64,000 bases of DNA from Pseudomonas piscis (GTDB taxonomy: Bacteria; Pseudomonadota; Gammaproteobacteria; Pseudomonadales; Pseudomonadaceae), in the NCBI RefSeq assembly GCF_009380155.1, contig NZ_WHUV01000005.1:248001-312000 (forward strand), written 5' to 3'. The translations under genes were made by a program, and so were the position numbers. The notes below the pieces were generated by a model that ran no database searches, had not been told where the DNA came from, and saw only the letters and a list, made by a program, of their open reading frames with translations. How positions within the stretch are numbered: position 1 is the first letter of the stretch; every line of letters begins with the position of its first letter. This document shows, in pieces, positions 1 to 8,382 of the stretch.

Positions 1-207
1 GTCGTTGTAGATCATGTAGCCCAGGGGGCCCCAGAGCATCACCATCGGCACGGGCGAACCGAGCATCAGTTGCACCGTGCTGCGCAGGCTGTGGCTCCAG
101 TGCTGCAACGGGCCGAGGCTGGTCAGGGACCAGTCGAAGGCGCGGATGCGACTGGCCATCTCGCCTTTCCAGCCCTGACACCCGTGATGATCGGATAAGA
201 ACGGCAT
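1..207 (-). CDS. PAS-type (hybrid) sensor histidine kinase, N-terminal 69 residues only
   Basis: Reading leftward from an ATG at 207, the frame stays open to the window edge, so only the first 69 codons are present. The peptide contains IRAFDWSLTSLGPLQHW and then LGSPVPMVMLWGP, followed by a Gly-Tyr-Met-Ile-Tyr-Asn-Asp end. This is the characteristic start of a large soluble PAS/GAF sensor histidine kinase family common in pseudomonads and rhizobia. The kinase domains would lie outside the window. The family call rests on this N-terminal signature alone. No signal peptide or membrane segment is visible. Confidence 0.7.
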   Translation of the reverse strand, partial: MPFLSDHHGCQGWKGEMASRIRAFDWSLTSLGPLQHWSHSLRSTVQLMLGSPVPMVMLWGPLGYMIYND

Positions 208-422
208 GAACGGACTCTGTGAAGAACGTGGCACGGCATGGATTGGCAAAGGGCTGCACACCGCCCTCGAGCCTTGGAGGCCTGGCCGGGACAATGGTTT
301 CCGGATTTCACCTGGACCTGCGCACCCGGCAAGACTGAACAGACAGGATAGGCGATGCCGGCCAGTCCAGGCGGACGCTCGCGGCGCCGCCTGGCAGGGG
401 CGGATTGCCCGCCCCGGGTGAA

Positions 423-1079
423 TCAGTCGGTGCCGTATTTCGGCGAATGCGGACCGTACAGCAGGCCGTTGTGCTGCCCGGCCGACAGCAGGCGCTGGCT
501 GGTGACACCGGCGATCGGATGGCCGGCGTCGGTGGAGGTGTTGACGATCTGCTTCACCGCGGCGGTGATCAGCATGCCCACCAGGCCCCCGCTGTTGTTG
601 TTGCCTTCCTCGCTCGAAGCCCGGGCGCTGCCGGTCCACAGGGTGGTGCCGGTCTTGAGGTCGACCAGGGTGGCGCTGGCGGTCACCGCGGTCTCGCTGC
701 TGATCAGCATGTAGCTGGTGCCGTACTCCTTGACGGTGATGTACAGGCCGGCATCGGCGCCGAAGATTTCGTTGAGCTTGGTGGGCGGCAGGCCGTGGAT
801 ATCCGCCGGGTTGGTCAGGCCGTTATGACGGAAGGTTTCGTCCACCACCGCGATCGGCATCACGTAGTAACCGGCTTCGGCCAACGGCAGCGTCACCTGG
901 GACAGCATGCTGTAGGTGGCCTTGACGTCCGGCGACTCGTTGAGCGGCGGCAGCACCAGGATCGACTTCGGCCTGGCTTGTTTGTAGGCCGCGTAGTCCA
1001 CGGTCTTGGGGGCGGCGCAGCCCACCAGCAGGCTGACCGTCAGCAGGCCCAGGAGGTTGCGCAGGGTCGACAGGTTCAT
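423..1079 (-). CDS. DUF799 (GNA1162-type) outer-membrane lipoprotein
   Basis: This 218-residue protein has a lipoprotein signal, with the lipobox LLVGC placing the lipidated Cys near residue 21. The mature part opens with KSILVLPPLNESPDVKATYS, the signature of the DUF799/GNA1162 family, whose fold resembles TolB/CsgG-like periplasmic domains. It is the last gene of a three-gene operon. Its ATG overlaps the stop of the DUF4810 gene by four bases (1076-1079), which suggests translational coupling. The same trio (CsgG-like, DUF4810, DUF799) occurs in Neisseria. The function is not established; a role in an outer-membrane export or surface complex is inferred. Confidence 0.85.
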   Translation of the reverse strand: MNLSTLRNLLGLLTVSLLVGCAAPKTVDYAAYKQARPKSILVLPPLNESPDVKATYSMLSQVTLPLAEAGYYVMPIAVVDETFRHNGLTNPADIHGLPPTKLNEIFGADAGLYITVKEYGTSYMLISSETAVTASATLVDLKTGTTLWTGSARASSEEGNNNSGGLVGMLITAAVKQIVNTSTDAGHPIAGVTSQRLLSAGQHNGLLYGPHSPKYGTD

Positions 1080-1447
1080 TGCGCGGCCCCCTGCTTGGCG
1101 TTCTTGAGCAGGAAGTCCATGTACTTCGCCGACTCCGGAAACAGCGCCTTCTCGGTGTTGAACTGCTGCACCATCTGGTCATCCTTGCCCAGGCCGGCGT
1201 AGAGCATGCCCAGGTGTGCGTGGTAACCCGGCGGCACCGCCTTGCCGGTGGACTTGATTTTCTGCAGGTCGCGCTCCAGCGCCTCGACCTGGGCCTCGCG
1301 GGCGCCCTCGCCCTTGAAGTACTCGTAGGTCTGGGACTGGTAGCTTTCCCACTGGTACAGCGTCTTCGGCCCGCTGCAGCCGGCCAGCAATACGCTGCCC
1401 AGCACGACAGCGGCCAGCGCTGGCCGGGCCATCATGATCTTGAACAT
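1076..1447 (-). CDS. DUF4810 family lipoprotein
   Basis: This 123-residue lipoprotein has a lipobox VLLAGC (Cys about residue 24). It is followed by GPKTLYQWESYQSQ and a short helical, TPR-like region with GYHAHLGMLYAGLGKDDQMV. This matches the DUF4810 family found only beside CsgG-like and DUF799 lipoproteins. The gene lies 29 bases downstream of the CsgG gene, and its stop overlaps the DUF799 start. The presumed role is as an accessory subunit of the same envelope complex; this is inferred from gene order. Confidence 0.85.
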   Translation of the reverse strand: MFKIMMARPALAAVVLGSVLLAGCSGPKTLYQWESYQSQTYEYFKGEGAREAQVEALERDLQKIKSTGKAVPPGYHAHLGMLYAGLGKDDQMVQQFNTEKALFPESAKYMDFLLKNAKQGAAQ

Positions 1448-1476
1448 ATGTGCACTTTCCCTGTTGGCAGTGGTGA

Positions 1477-2157
1477 TCAGCGACCTGGTTTCCAGGCGCC
1501 GGCGTCGATGGCCTCGACCATGCGGTTGACCGCCTCGCGCATGGCCAGGTCCAGGACCTTGCCGTTGAGGGTCGAGTCGTAGGAGGCCGTGCCGCCGAAG
1601 CCGATCACTTCACGGTTGGACAAGGCGTATTCGCCGGCGCCCTGGGTGGAATAGACCACTTCGGAGGTGCTGATATTGACGATGTTCAAGGCCACCTTGG
1701 CGTAGGCCACCTGGGTCTTGCCACGGCCGAGAATGCCGAACAGCTGGTGATCGCCGGTTTCCTTGCGGCCGAACTCGGTAACGTCGCCGGTCACCACGAA
1801 ATCCGCGCCCTTGAGCTTCTGTGCCTGGCCCTTGATCGCCGCTTCCTGCTGGATCTCGCCCATGTTGTCGCGATCCAGCACGTTGAAGCGGTTGGTCTGC
1901 TGCAAGTGAGTGATGAGGATGGTCTTGGCCTGGCCGCCGAGGCGGTCGACACCATCGGAGAAAATCCCGCGCATGTAGCTGGAGCGGTTATCGAACTTGC
2001 CCACCGCCATCGGCACCCGGGTACCACTCCAGGCCTGGCTGGCGCTCTGGACCTTTTCCACCGGCAAGGCCCGGGAGCTTTCCGTGGCACAACCGCTCAT
2101 ACCTGCCAGCACCGCCACTGCAGCGCCCGACAACATCAACTTCGAGATCACTCTCAC
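1477..2157 (-). CDS. CsgG/HfaB family lipoprotein
   Basis: The start chosen is GTG at 2157, preceded by AAGGA at 7-base spacing; a longer upstream reading lacks a signal. The 226-residue product has a lipobox GMSGC (Cys about residue 20), then PMAVGKFDNRSSYMRGIFSDG and NRFNVLDRDNMGEIQQEAAI. These are CsgG-family features (PF03783). The family forms outer-membrane export channels or periplasmic TolB-like domains. No curli genes are near, so this is not csgG itself but the member found with DUF4810/DUF799 genes, which follow in the same operon. Confidence 0.85.
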   Translation of the reverse strand: MRVISKLMLSGAAVAVLAGMSGCATESSRALPVEKVQSASQAWSGTRVPMAVGKFDNRSSYMRGIFSDGVDRLGGQAKTILITHLQQTNRFNVLDRDNMGEIQQEAAIKGQAQKLKGADFVVTGDVTEFGRKETGDHQLFGILGRGKTQVAYAKVALNIVNISTSEVVYSTQGAGEYALSNREVIGFGGTASYDSTLNGKVLDLAMREAVNRMVEAIDAGAWKPGR

Positions 2158-2384
2158 TCTATGTTCCTTTTTGAGTATCCAACTGCTCTTGCACCCACCA
2201 ACCACCGCGAATCCGTATAGGCACGGGTTCGAAAAAGACGGTTCGGATGTTCTGGATCTTGACGCGGGGGGCGTCACCGGCGGCGATTATGCCAAAGCGC
2301 TATCATCGCGAAAAGGAATAAAAAAGCCTTGGCGCCAATGGATTGGCAGAGCATTTCCAGGTATTCAAGCAAGCCCTTGATCGT

Positions 2385-5300
2385 TCAACGAAAATCCCGG
2401 CTGGGCACCTTGATCCCGGCCAGCAGCGGGGTCAGGTCGCTCAGGCGCCCGGCCACCAGGTGGCGTACCTCGCCCTCGGTCTCCAGGGTGCCGTCGACCC
2501 GCAGCAACTGCGCGCCCACCAGCACCCGGCGCTGGCGTTCGGCCAGATCGCGCCAGACCACCACGTTGAGATTGCCGAACTCGTCCTCCAGGGTGACGAA
2601 GGTCACCCCGCTGGCGGTGCCCGGGCGTTGGCGCCCAGTGACCAGCCCGGCCACGCTCACCGCCCGCCCATGCTCCAGCCCCTGCAAGTCCCGGGAGCTG
2701 CGGCAGCGCCGGGCCGTAAGCTGCGGCCGGAGCAAGGCCAGGGGATGCGGCCCCAGGGTAGTGCCCAGGCTGTGGTAATCGGCATACAGGTCCTCGCCGA
2801 CACTGGGCCGGGGCAGGTTCACCGGCGCCTCCTCCTGGCCTGGCAAGCCGGCGAACAGCCCCAACTGCTGCTGCACCCCGGCCACCTGCCAGCGGGCCTG
2901 GAACCTATTACCGGCCAGGCCCTGCAGGGCCCCGGCATCGGCCAGCAATTCCTGGGCCCGCAGATCGAGCCGGGCCCGCTCCCCGAGGTCGGCGATATCG
3001 GCAAAGGCCCGCTGGCCCCGGGCCTGCTCGATACGCAGGGCGTCCTCCTGGCGAAAACCCTTGATCATCCGCAGCCCCAGGCGCAGGGCCGGCTGGCCAG
3101 GTACACGGTCCTGCGCAGCGCCTGCCGCCCCAGCGCTGGCGCCCTGCTCATCACGCCCGGAGCGGTGGACCGGCTCCAGGCTGCAATCCCAGTTGCTGGT
3201 GCGAATATCCACCGGGCGGATCTCCAGGCCATGGCGGCGAGCATCCTGGAGGATCTGGTCCGGACTGTAGAAGCCCATGGGCCAACTGTTGATCAGGGCG
3301 CAGGCGAAGGCCGCCGGCTCATGGCACTTAAGCCAGCAGCTGGCATAGGTCAGCAGGGCGAAACTGGCGGCATGGGACTCGGGAAAACCATAGCTGCCAA
3401 AGCCCTTGATCTGCTCGAAGATCTGCGCCGCAAATTCCTCGCTGTAGCCCTTGCCCGTCATGCCCTTGAGCAAGCGCTGGCGATGGGGCTCCAGCCCGCC
3501 ATGGCGCTTCCAGGCCGCCATGGAACGACGCAGCTGGTCGGCCTCGCCCGGGGTGTAGTCGGCCGCCACTACCGCGATCTGCATCACCTGCTCCTGGAAC
3601 AGCGGCACCCCCAGGGTACGCACCAGCACCTCTTGCAGTGCTGGCGAGGGATAGGTCACTGGTTCCTTCTTATCGCGCCGGCGCAGGTACGGGTGGACCA
3701 TGCCGCCCTGGATCGGCCCGGGGCGGACGATGGCCACCTCGATCACCAGGTCGTAGAACTTCTTCGGCTTGAGTCGGGGCAGCATCGACATCTGCGCCCG
3801 CGACTCGATCTGGAACACGCCGATGGTATCGGCCCGGCCGATCATCGCGTAGGTCGCCGGGTCTTCGCTGGGAATGCTGGTGAGGCTATAGCGCTGGCCG
3901 CGATAGTCATGGATCAGATCGAAACAGCGGCGGATGGCGCTGAGCATGCCCAGGGCGAGGATATCCACTTTGAGCAGGCCGACCATGTCCAGGTCGTCCT
4001 TGTCCCACTGGATCACCGTGCGCTCGGCCATGCTGGCATTCTCCACCGGCACCAGGCTGTCCAGGGGCTGCTCGGAAATCACGAAGCCACCGGGGTGCTG
4101 GGACAGGTGTCGGGGAAAGCCGATCAACTGCCCGGTCAGGCTCAGGACCCGGCGCAGCAGCGGGTTCTCGGGGTCGAAACCGGCTTCGCGCAGGCGCTCA
4201 AGATCAGGCGCGCTATCGCTCCAGCGGCCACAGCAGGCGGCCAGGGCATTGACCTGGTCCGGCGGCAGGCCCAGGGCCTTGGCCACGTCGCGCACCGCCC
4301 CGGCGCCGTGATAGGTACTGACCACCGCCGTCAACGCCGCACGATGCCGGCCATAGCGCCGGAACACGTACTGCAGCACCTCTTCGCGGCGCTCGTGCTC
4401 GAAATCGACGTCGATGTCCGGCGGTTCGTTGCGCTCCCTGGACAGGAACCGCTCGAACAGCATCACCGAACGATCCGGGTCGATCGCGGTGATGCCCAGG
4501 ACGAAACACACCACCGAGTTGGCCGCCGAGCCGCGCCCCTGGCAGAGAATGTGCCGCTCGCGGGCGAACGCGACGATGTCATGCACCGTGAGGAAGTAGC
4601 TCTCGTAGCCCAGCTCGCCGATCACCTGCAACTCGTTCTCGATCTGCGCCAGCACCTCGGGCCGGGCCCCGGCGGGCCAGCGTCGGGCAATCCCCTCGCG
4701 GACCAGGACCCGCAGCCAGGAACCGGCGTCGTGGCCCTCGGGCACCAGCTCCCGAGGGTACTGGTAGCGCAACTGGCCAAGGTCGAAGTGGCAGCGCTCG
4801 GCAATCACCAGCGACTCATCGAGCAGCGCCTGGGGGTACAGGCCTTGCAGCACCGGCAGCGGCCGCAGGTGGCGCTCGCCATTGGCGAACAGGCGCTGCC
4901 CAGCCTCGGCCACCGGCAGGTGGTGGCGGATCGCGGTCATAGTGTCCTGCAGGGCCCGGCGTCCACGCACATGCATGTGCACATCACCGCAGGCCACCGC
5001 TGGCAGGCGCAGTTGCCGGGCCAGGGCCAAGCGTTGCTGCAACCGCCGGGCATCGTCCTGGCCGCAATGCAGTTCCACCGCCAGCCACAGCCGCTCGGGG
5101 AACACCTGGCGCAACCAGGACGCCGCATCGGGGTCGTCCTTCTCATCGCCTTTCTCATCGACCAGCCACAACGCCAGCAACCCGGGCAAGGGCTCGGCGA
5201 AATCCTCCCGCAACAGGCGATAACACCCCTTCTCGGCCCGGCGCCGGGCCCGGGTGATCAGCCGGCACAGGGCCTGGTAACCGGCCAGCTCTTGCACCAG

Positions 5301-5534
5301 CAGCACCAGGCGCGGGCCCTCCTCGACCTGCATTTCACTGCCGACGATCAGCTTCAAGCCAGTCTCGCGGGCGGCCTGCCAGGCCCGCACGATACCGGCC
5401 AGGGTGCATTCGTCGGTGATCGCCAGGGCCTGGTAGCCCAGGGCCTGGCCGCGCTCGAACAACTCCCGGGCACTGGAGGCGCCACGCTGGAAGCTGAAAT
5501 TGGACAGGCAATGCAGCTCGGCGTAGCCGCTCAT
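2385..5534 (-). CDS. dnaE2: error-prone DNA polymerase DnaE2 (ImuC)
   Basis: This 1049-residue C-family polymerase carries out translesion synthesis in damage-induced mutagenesis. It has an N-terminal PHP domain (about 1-200, beginning YAELHCLSNFSFQ), a palm with the acidic motif PDIDVDFEHERR (about residue 370) and KVDILALGML (about 520), a helix-hairpin region, and a C-terminal OB fold (VAGLVTGRQRPGTASGVTFV). The ATG at 5534 overlaps the imuB stop (TCAT at 5531-5534). It is the last gene of the lexA2-imuA-imuB-dnaE2 operon. A Gly/Ala-rich stretch just before LRLGLRMIKGF (about residues 795-825) looks like an insertion relative to typical DnaE2. Confidence 0.95.
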   Translation of the reverse strand: MSGYAELHCLSNFSFQRGASSARELFERGQALGYQALAITDECTLAGIVRAWQAARETGLKLIVGSEMQVEEGPRLVLLVQELAGYQALCRLITRARRRAEKGCYRLLREDFAEPLPGLLALWLVDEKGDEKDDPDAASWLRQVFPERLWLAVELHCGQDDARRLQQRLALARQLRLPAVACGDVHMHVRGRRALQDTMTAIRHHLPVAEAGQRLFANGERHLRPLPVLQGLYPQALLDESLVIAERCHFDLGQLRYQYPRELVPEGHDAGSWLRVLVREGIARRWPAGARPEVLAQIENELQVIGELGYESYFLTVHDIVAFARERHILCQGRGSAANSVVCFVLGITAIDPDRSVMLFERFLSRERNEPPDIDVDFEHERREEVLQYVFRRYGRHRAALTAVVSTYHGAGAVRDVAKALGLPPDQVNALAACCGRWSDSAPDLERLREAGFDPENPLLRRVLSLTGQLIGFPRHLSQHPGGFVISEQPLDSLVPVENASMAERTVIQWDKDDLDMVGLLKVDILALGMLSAIRRCFDLIHDYRGQRYSLTSIPSEDPATYAMIGRADTIGVFQIESRAQMSMLPRLKPKKFYDLVIEVAIVRPGPIQGGMVHPYLRRRDKKEPVTYPSPALQEVLVRTLGVPLFQEQVMQIAVVAADYTPGEADQLRRSMAAWKRHGGLEPHRQRLLKGMTGKGYSEEFAAQIFEQIKGFGSYGFPESHAASFALLTYASCWLKCHEPAAFACALINSWPMGFYSPDQILQDARRHGLEIRPVDIRTSNWDCSLEPVHRSGRDEQGASAGAAGAAQDRVPGQPALRLGLRMIKGFRQEDALRIEQARGQRAFADIADLGERARLDLRAQELLADAGALQGLAGNRFQARWQVAGVQQQLGLFAGLPGQEEAPVNLPRPSVGEDLYADYHSLGTTLGPHPLALLRPQLTARRCRSSRDLQGLEHGRAVSVAGLVTGRQRPGTASGVTFVTLEDEFGNLNVVVWRDLAERQRRVLVGAQLLRVDGTLETEGEVRHLVAGRLSDLTPLLAGIKVPSRDFR

Positions 5535-6946
5535 GCGAACCAGCCTTGCAGCAACAGCGGCCCGGGTTCGCCTACCTGGCGATAAGCCCAGCCCTGCTGG
5601 CCGGCGCGAGTCTGGACCAGGTAATAGTCGCGGCGCACATCGGCACCGTCCCACCAACCGGACTCGATGCGTTCCGGGCCCATGACGATTTGCACCGAAC
5701 CTTCGCCCAGTGGCTGGGGTTCGGTCAGCAGCCAGCCTGGGCGGCGCAAGCCCGGGTTGGCCGGACACGGACGCGGATCGGCCTGGGGCTGCCAACTGAG
5801 CTCCGGGCGGTGGTCGGCGCGATAGCCCAGGCCCTGTACCGCATCGTCCCCCAGGCGCGCCCGCAACCGTTCGCGCAATTGCTCCCAGGGCAGGTTCTGC
5901 TGTGGCCGCTCCTCGAACAGCTCCGTATGCCGGGGCACGAACAGTGGCAAGTCCTCGGCCACCAGGCGCAGGTTGCGCACCGCAGCGGGCACCTGGATCT
6001 GCTCCAGGCGCCCGCGGGCCAGCTCGAAGAGCAGCGCCGGGTCGCGCTCGGCACCCAGCAGCCCTACCGGGACCAGGGTGTTAGCGCCTTCGGCGTGCTC
6101 CAGGTGCAGGACGAAGCGCTGCACGCCACTGTCGCGACCACAGAGAAAAGCCGCCAGGTCGGCGGTCAGGCGACGCAGGGGAAACAGCAGCGCCTGGTGG
6201 GACTGCACATCGAAGTTCAGCTCGATGCGCAGGTCGAAACGATCCGGCGGCAGGTAGAAGGCCAGCCCCAGCGCACGTTCGCCAAGCAGGGTATCGAGTT
6301 GCTTGAGCAAGCTGGCGTCGAAGCGCCGGGCCAGGCTCTGGCGCGGCAACTGCCGGAGCTGGGCGAAGCTGCGCACGCCCATGCGCGACAAGGCCGTGGC
6401 CTGCTCTGCTGCCAACCCCAGGCGCTCGATGGGCATCGGTCCCAGGGCCTGGTGCAGGTCCTGCTCGCCGGCCACCGCCAGGCCATCGTAGGCATTGGCC
6501 AGGACCCGGGCCGCCGCCGGGTTCGGAGCCGCGACGATGCGATGGCGAAAGCCCAATGCCTGCAGTTCCTGGCGCAGGCGAGCCTGCAACTGTGGCCAAG
6601 GCCCGAACAGGCCCAGGCTCGATTCGATTTCCAGCACCAGGGTGCGTGGATAGGCCACGCTGACCTGGGAGCTGAAGCCATAGGCCCAGGCGGCAAGGAA
6701 CTGCTGCCAGTGATCGATCTGCTGGGGGTCGTACTCGGCACAGGCGAAATCCTGGGTCAGGGCCTGGGCGGCCGTCAGCGATTGCCCGGGACGCAACCCC
6801 AGCTCGCGGGCGGCGTCGTTCACCGCCTGGATCACTCGACGTTGCGGGCTGCCGCTGAGCAGCGCCAGCGGCGCCTGGGGCTCGGCGCGCTGGCGCAGTA
6901 CCGCGTCCAGCGCCAATTGCGGGAACAGGATGCACACCCAGCGCAT
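5531..6946 (-). CDS. imuB: ImuB, catalytically dead Y-family polymerase subunit of the mutasome
   Basis: This 471-residue protein starts at an ATG giving MRWVCILFPQLALDAVL. It has the Y-family (UmuC/DinB-like) fold, but the N-terminal motif that normally supplies catalytic acidic residues reads CILFPQLALD. This agrees with ImuB acting as a scaffold rather than a polymerase. In this family it bridges the beta clamp, ImuA and DnaE2. The C-terminal part (from about 380) carries the ImuA/ImuB C-terminal region with WWDGADVRRDYYLVQT. It lies 7 bases after imuA and overlaps dnaE2 by four bases. Confidence 0.93.
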   Translation of the reverse strand: MRWVCILFPQLALDAVLRQRAEPQAPLALLSGSPQRRVIQAVNDAARELGLRPGQSLTAAQALTQDFACAEYDPQQIDHWQQFLAAWAYGFSSQVSVAYPRTLVLEIESSLGLFGPWPQLQARLRQELQALGFRHRIVAAPNPAAARVLANAYDGLAVAGEQDLHQALGPMPIERLGLAAEQATALSRMGVRSFAQLRQLPRQSLARRFDASLLKQLDTLLGERALGLAFYLPPDRFDLRIELNFDVQSHQALLFPLRRLTADLAAFLCGRDSGVQRFVLHLEHAEGANTLVPVGLLGAERDPALLFELARGRLEQIQVPAAVRNLRLVAEDLPLFVPRHTELFEERPQQNLPWEQLRERLRARLGDDAVQGLGYRADHRPELSWQPQADPRPCPANPGLRRPGWLLTEPQPLGEGSVQIVMGPERIESGWWDGADVRRDYYLVQTRAGQQGWAYRQVGEPGPLLLQGWFA

Positions 6947-6953
6947 GTCGGCC

Positions 6954-7571
6954 TCAGTGCCCGGCCTGCAGGGCAATCGGTTGTGGATGGGCCAGGCCAC
7001 CCCGGCACTTGAGAATCCGCAACTGCGCAGGATGGCCCTGCAAGGTCAGGCGCAAGGCCGCTGGCGACGGATTGTGCGCGGCCTCCAGGGGACGGTAGGC
7101 GAAGGCCAGGGTCTGGCCGCTTTCGGCCGCCACCTGCAAACGCCGCAGGGCCCGGTCGTCGGCCTGTTGCGGCCAGCACAACACCGCGCCGCAACTGCCC
7201 GAACGCAGGCACTGTTCGGCGGCCCACAAGGCATCGCGCTCTGCGGCCTGGATGATCGACAACTGGCGCAGATCCACCCCGGCGTTCTGCCAGGCCAGGG
7301 GGAAAGGCACGAACGGCGGCGCCACCAGCACAATGCGCTCCCCCGCCGCCGCCAGCCGCGCCAGGCTCGGCCAGAGCAATTGCAACTCGCCCAGGCCCTG
7401 GGCGGCGACAAGGATTTCCGTCAACGCCGCTTCCGGCCAGCCGCCACTGGGCAGCACCGCATCCAGGGCCGCGTGGCCGGTGGCATGCACACTGGCGGGC
7501 ACGGCCGCCGGGCGGCCCTTCCAGACCCGCCCGGCATTGAACAGCGAGTCCAGTGCGACCACGGCGCCCAT
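6954..7571 (-). CDS. imuA: ImuA, SulA/RecA-like mutasome subunit
   Basis: This 205-residue protein starts at the ATG at 7571, which shares one base with the lexA2 stop (TGATG). It carries HAALDAVLPSGGWPEAALTEI, the ImuA/SulA-type RecA-like signature, and a central ERIVLVAPPFVPFPLAWQNAG strand region. In this family ImuA partners ImuB and DnaE2 in translesion synthesis and modulates RecA. Gene order and tight spacing show co-transcription with lexA2, imuB and dnaE2. Confidence 0.92.
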   Translation of the reverse strand: MGAVVALDSLFNAGRVWKGRPAAVPASVHATGHAALDAVLPSGGWPEAALTEILVAAQGLGELQLLWPSLARLAAAGERIVLVAPPFVPFPLAWQNAGVDLRQLSIIQAAERDALWAAEQCLRSGSCGAVLCWPQQADDRALRRLQVAAESGQTLAFAYRPLEAAHNPSPAALRLTLQGHPAQLRILKCRGGLAHPQPIALQAGH

Positions 7572-8188
7572 CAGCCCTGCCTCACCAGGCCACAGAACAC
7601 GCCTTCGATGAACAGCTCGTGGTCGGCCGTGACCTCGATCGGCTGGTAGGCCGAGTTGCGTGGCAGCAGGCGAATGCCCTGGCCCTTGCGCTCGAAGCGC
7701 TTGATGGTCACCTCGCCATCGAGCCGGGCGATCACCGTCTGGCCATTGCGTGCCTCGGCGCTGCGGCGTACCGCCACCAGGTCGCCGTCGAAAATGCCGT
7801 CGTCGATCATCGAGTCGCCCTGGACCCGCAACAGGTAGTCGGGCGTGCGTGAGAACAACCCCGGGTCCAGCAGCAACTGGCCGTGGATCTCGGCATCGAC
7901 ACCGATCGGCGCACCGGCGGCGACCCGGCCCAGCACCGGGATCTCCAGCAGCTCGGGGCGTGGCGCCTGGTTGAGCAGGCGGATACCCCGCGCCTGATGC
8001 GGGTTGACCTCGATGAAACCGGCCTCGGTCAAGGCCAGTACATGCTTGCGCGCCACGCTGCGCGAGGCGAAACCGAAGGCCTCGGCGATCTCGGCAAGGC
8101 TCGGCGGCTGGCCGCGATCGGCGATGCGTTCGCGGATAAAGGTCAGGATGGCACTGCGCCGGGGAGATAAAGTCGTCATGGAGTACAT
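7571..8188 (-). CDS. lexA2: LexA2, SOS repressor of the mutagenesis cassette
   Basis: This 205-residue LexA has a winged-helix DNA-binding domain (residues 1-70, PPSLAEIAEAFGFASRSVARK). The Ala-Gly self-cleavage bond lies in GRVAAGAPIG (about residue 90), the catalytic Ser in GDSM (about 125) and the Lys in VTIKRF (about 162). I chose ATG 8188 because AGGAG lies 5 bases upstream; the in-frame ATG at 8179 is too far from it, unless the mRNA is leaderless. It heads the imuA-imuB-dnaE2 operon. A second LexA of this kind is known in P. putida to control exactly this cassette. A perfect inverted repeat covers its translation start. Confidence 0.93.
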   Translation of the reverse strand: MYSMTTLSPRRSAILTFIRERIADRGQPPSLAEIAEAFGFASRSVARKHVLALTEAGFIEVNPHQARGIRLLNQAPRPELLEIPVLGRVAAGAPIGVDAEIHGQLLLDPGLFSRTPDYLLRVQGDSMIDDGIFDGDLVAVRRSAEARNGQTVIARLDGEVTIKRFERKGQGIRLLPRNSAYQPIEVTADHELFIEGVFCGLVRQG

Positions 8189-8197
8189 TTGTACTCC
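8180..8197 (-). promoter_or_regulatory. probable LexA2 operator (perfect inverted repeat)
   Basis: The 18 bases form a perfect 7-bp inverted repeat, GGAGTAC-N4-GTACTCC. The core AGTAC-N4-GTACT closely matches the LexA2 box reported for P. putida (GTAC-N4-GTGC type). On the minus strand the upstream arm supplies the ribosome-binding site of lexA2, and the ATG falls at the centre. A possible -35 (TTGTCA) lies 17 bases upstream of TACAAA, which overlaps the repeat. Bound LexA2 could therefore block the -10 region and the start site. Confidence 0.75.
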
Positions 8198-8382
8198 TCT
8201 CGGAATTTTCTGACAAGAATCGTACGAAATCTCTGTACGCCACTCGTCCGATCGAGCGCCGGGCAAGCAGCGGCGGCCCTTGGCAAACAGGGCGCTGCGC
8301 GAATCCTGGCCAAGCACAAGATGGCACTGCATTTGCTGCCAATACCGACAGCAACCCAGAACACGCGAACGGGGGGATACCC

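Noticed and set aside
2343..5585. A 1080-codon open frame on the plus strand opposite dnaE2.
   Set aside because: It is fully antisense to a well-supported polymerase gene; its His/Gln/Gly-rich composition is the usual mirror of GC-rich Pseudomonas codons, and it matches no family I know.
8219..8240. A second GTAC pair (GTAC-N8-GTAC) upstream of lexA2.
   Set aside because: The spacing is 8 instead of 4 and the arms are not extended; not a credible second LexA2 site.
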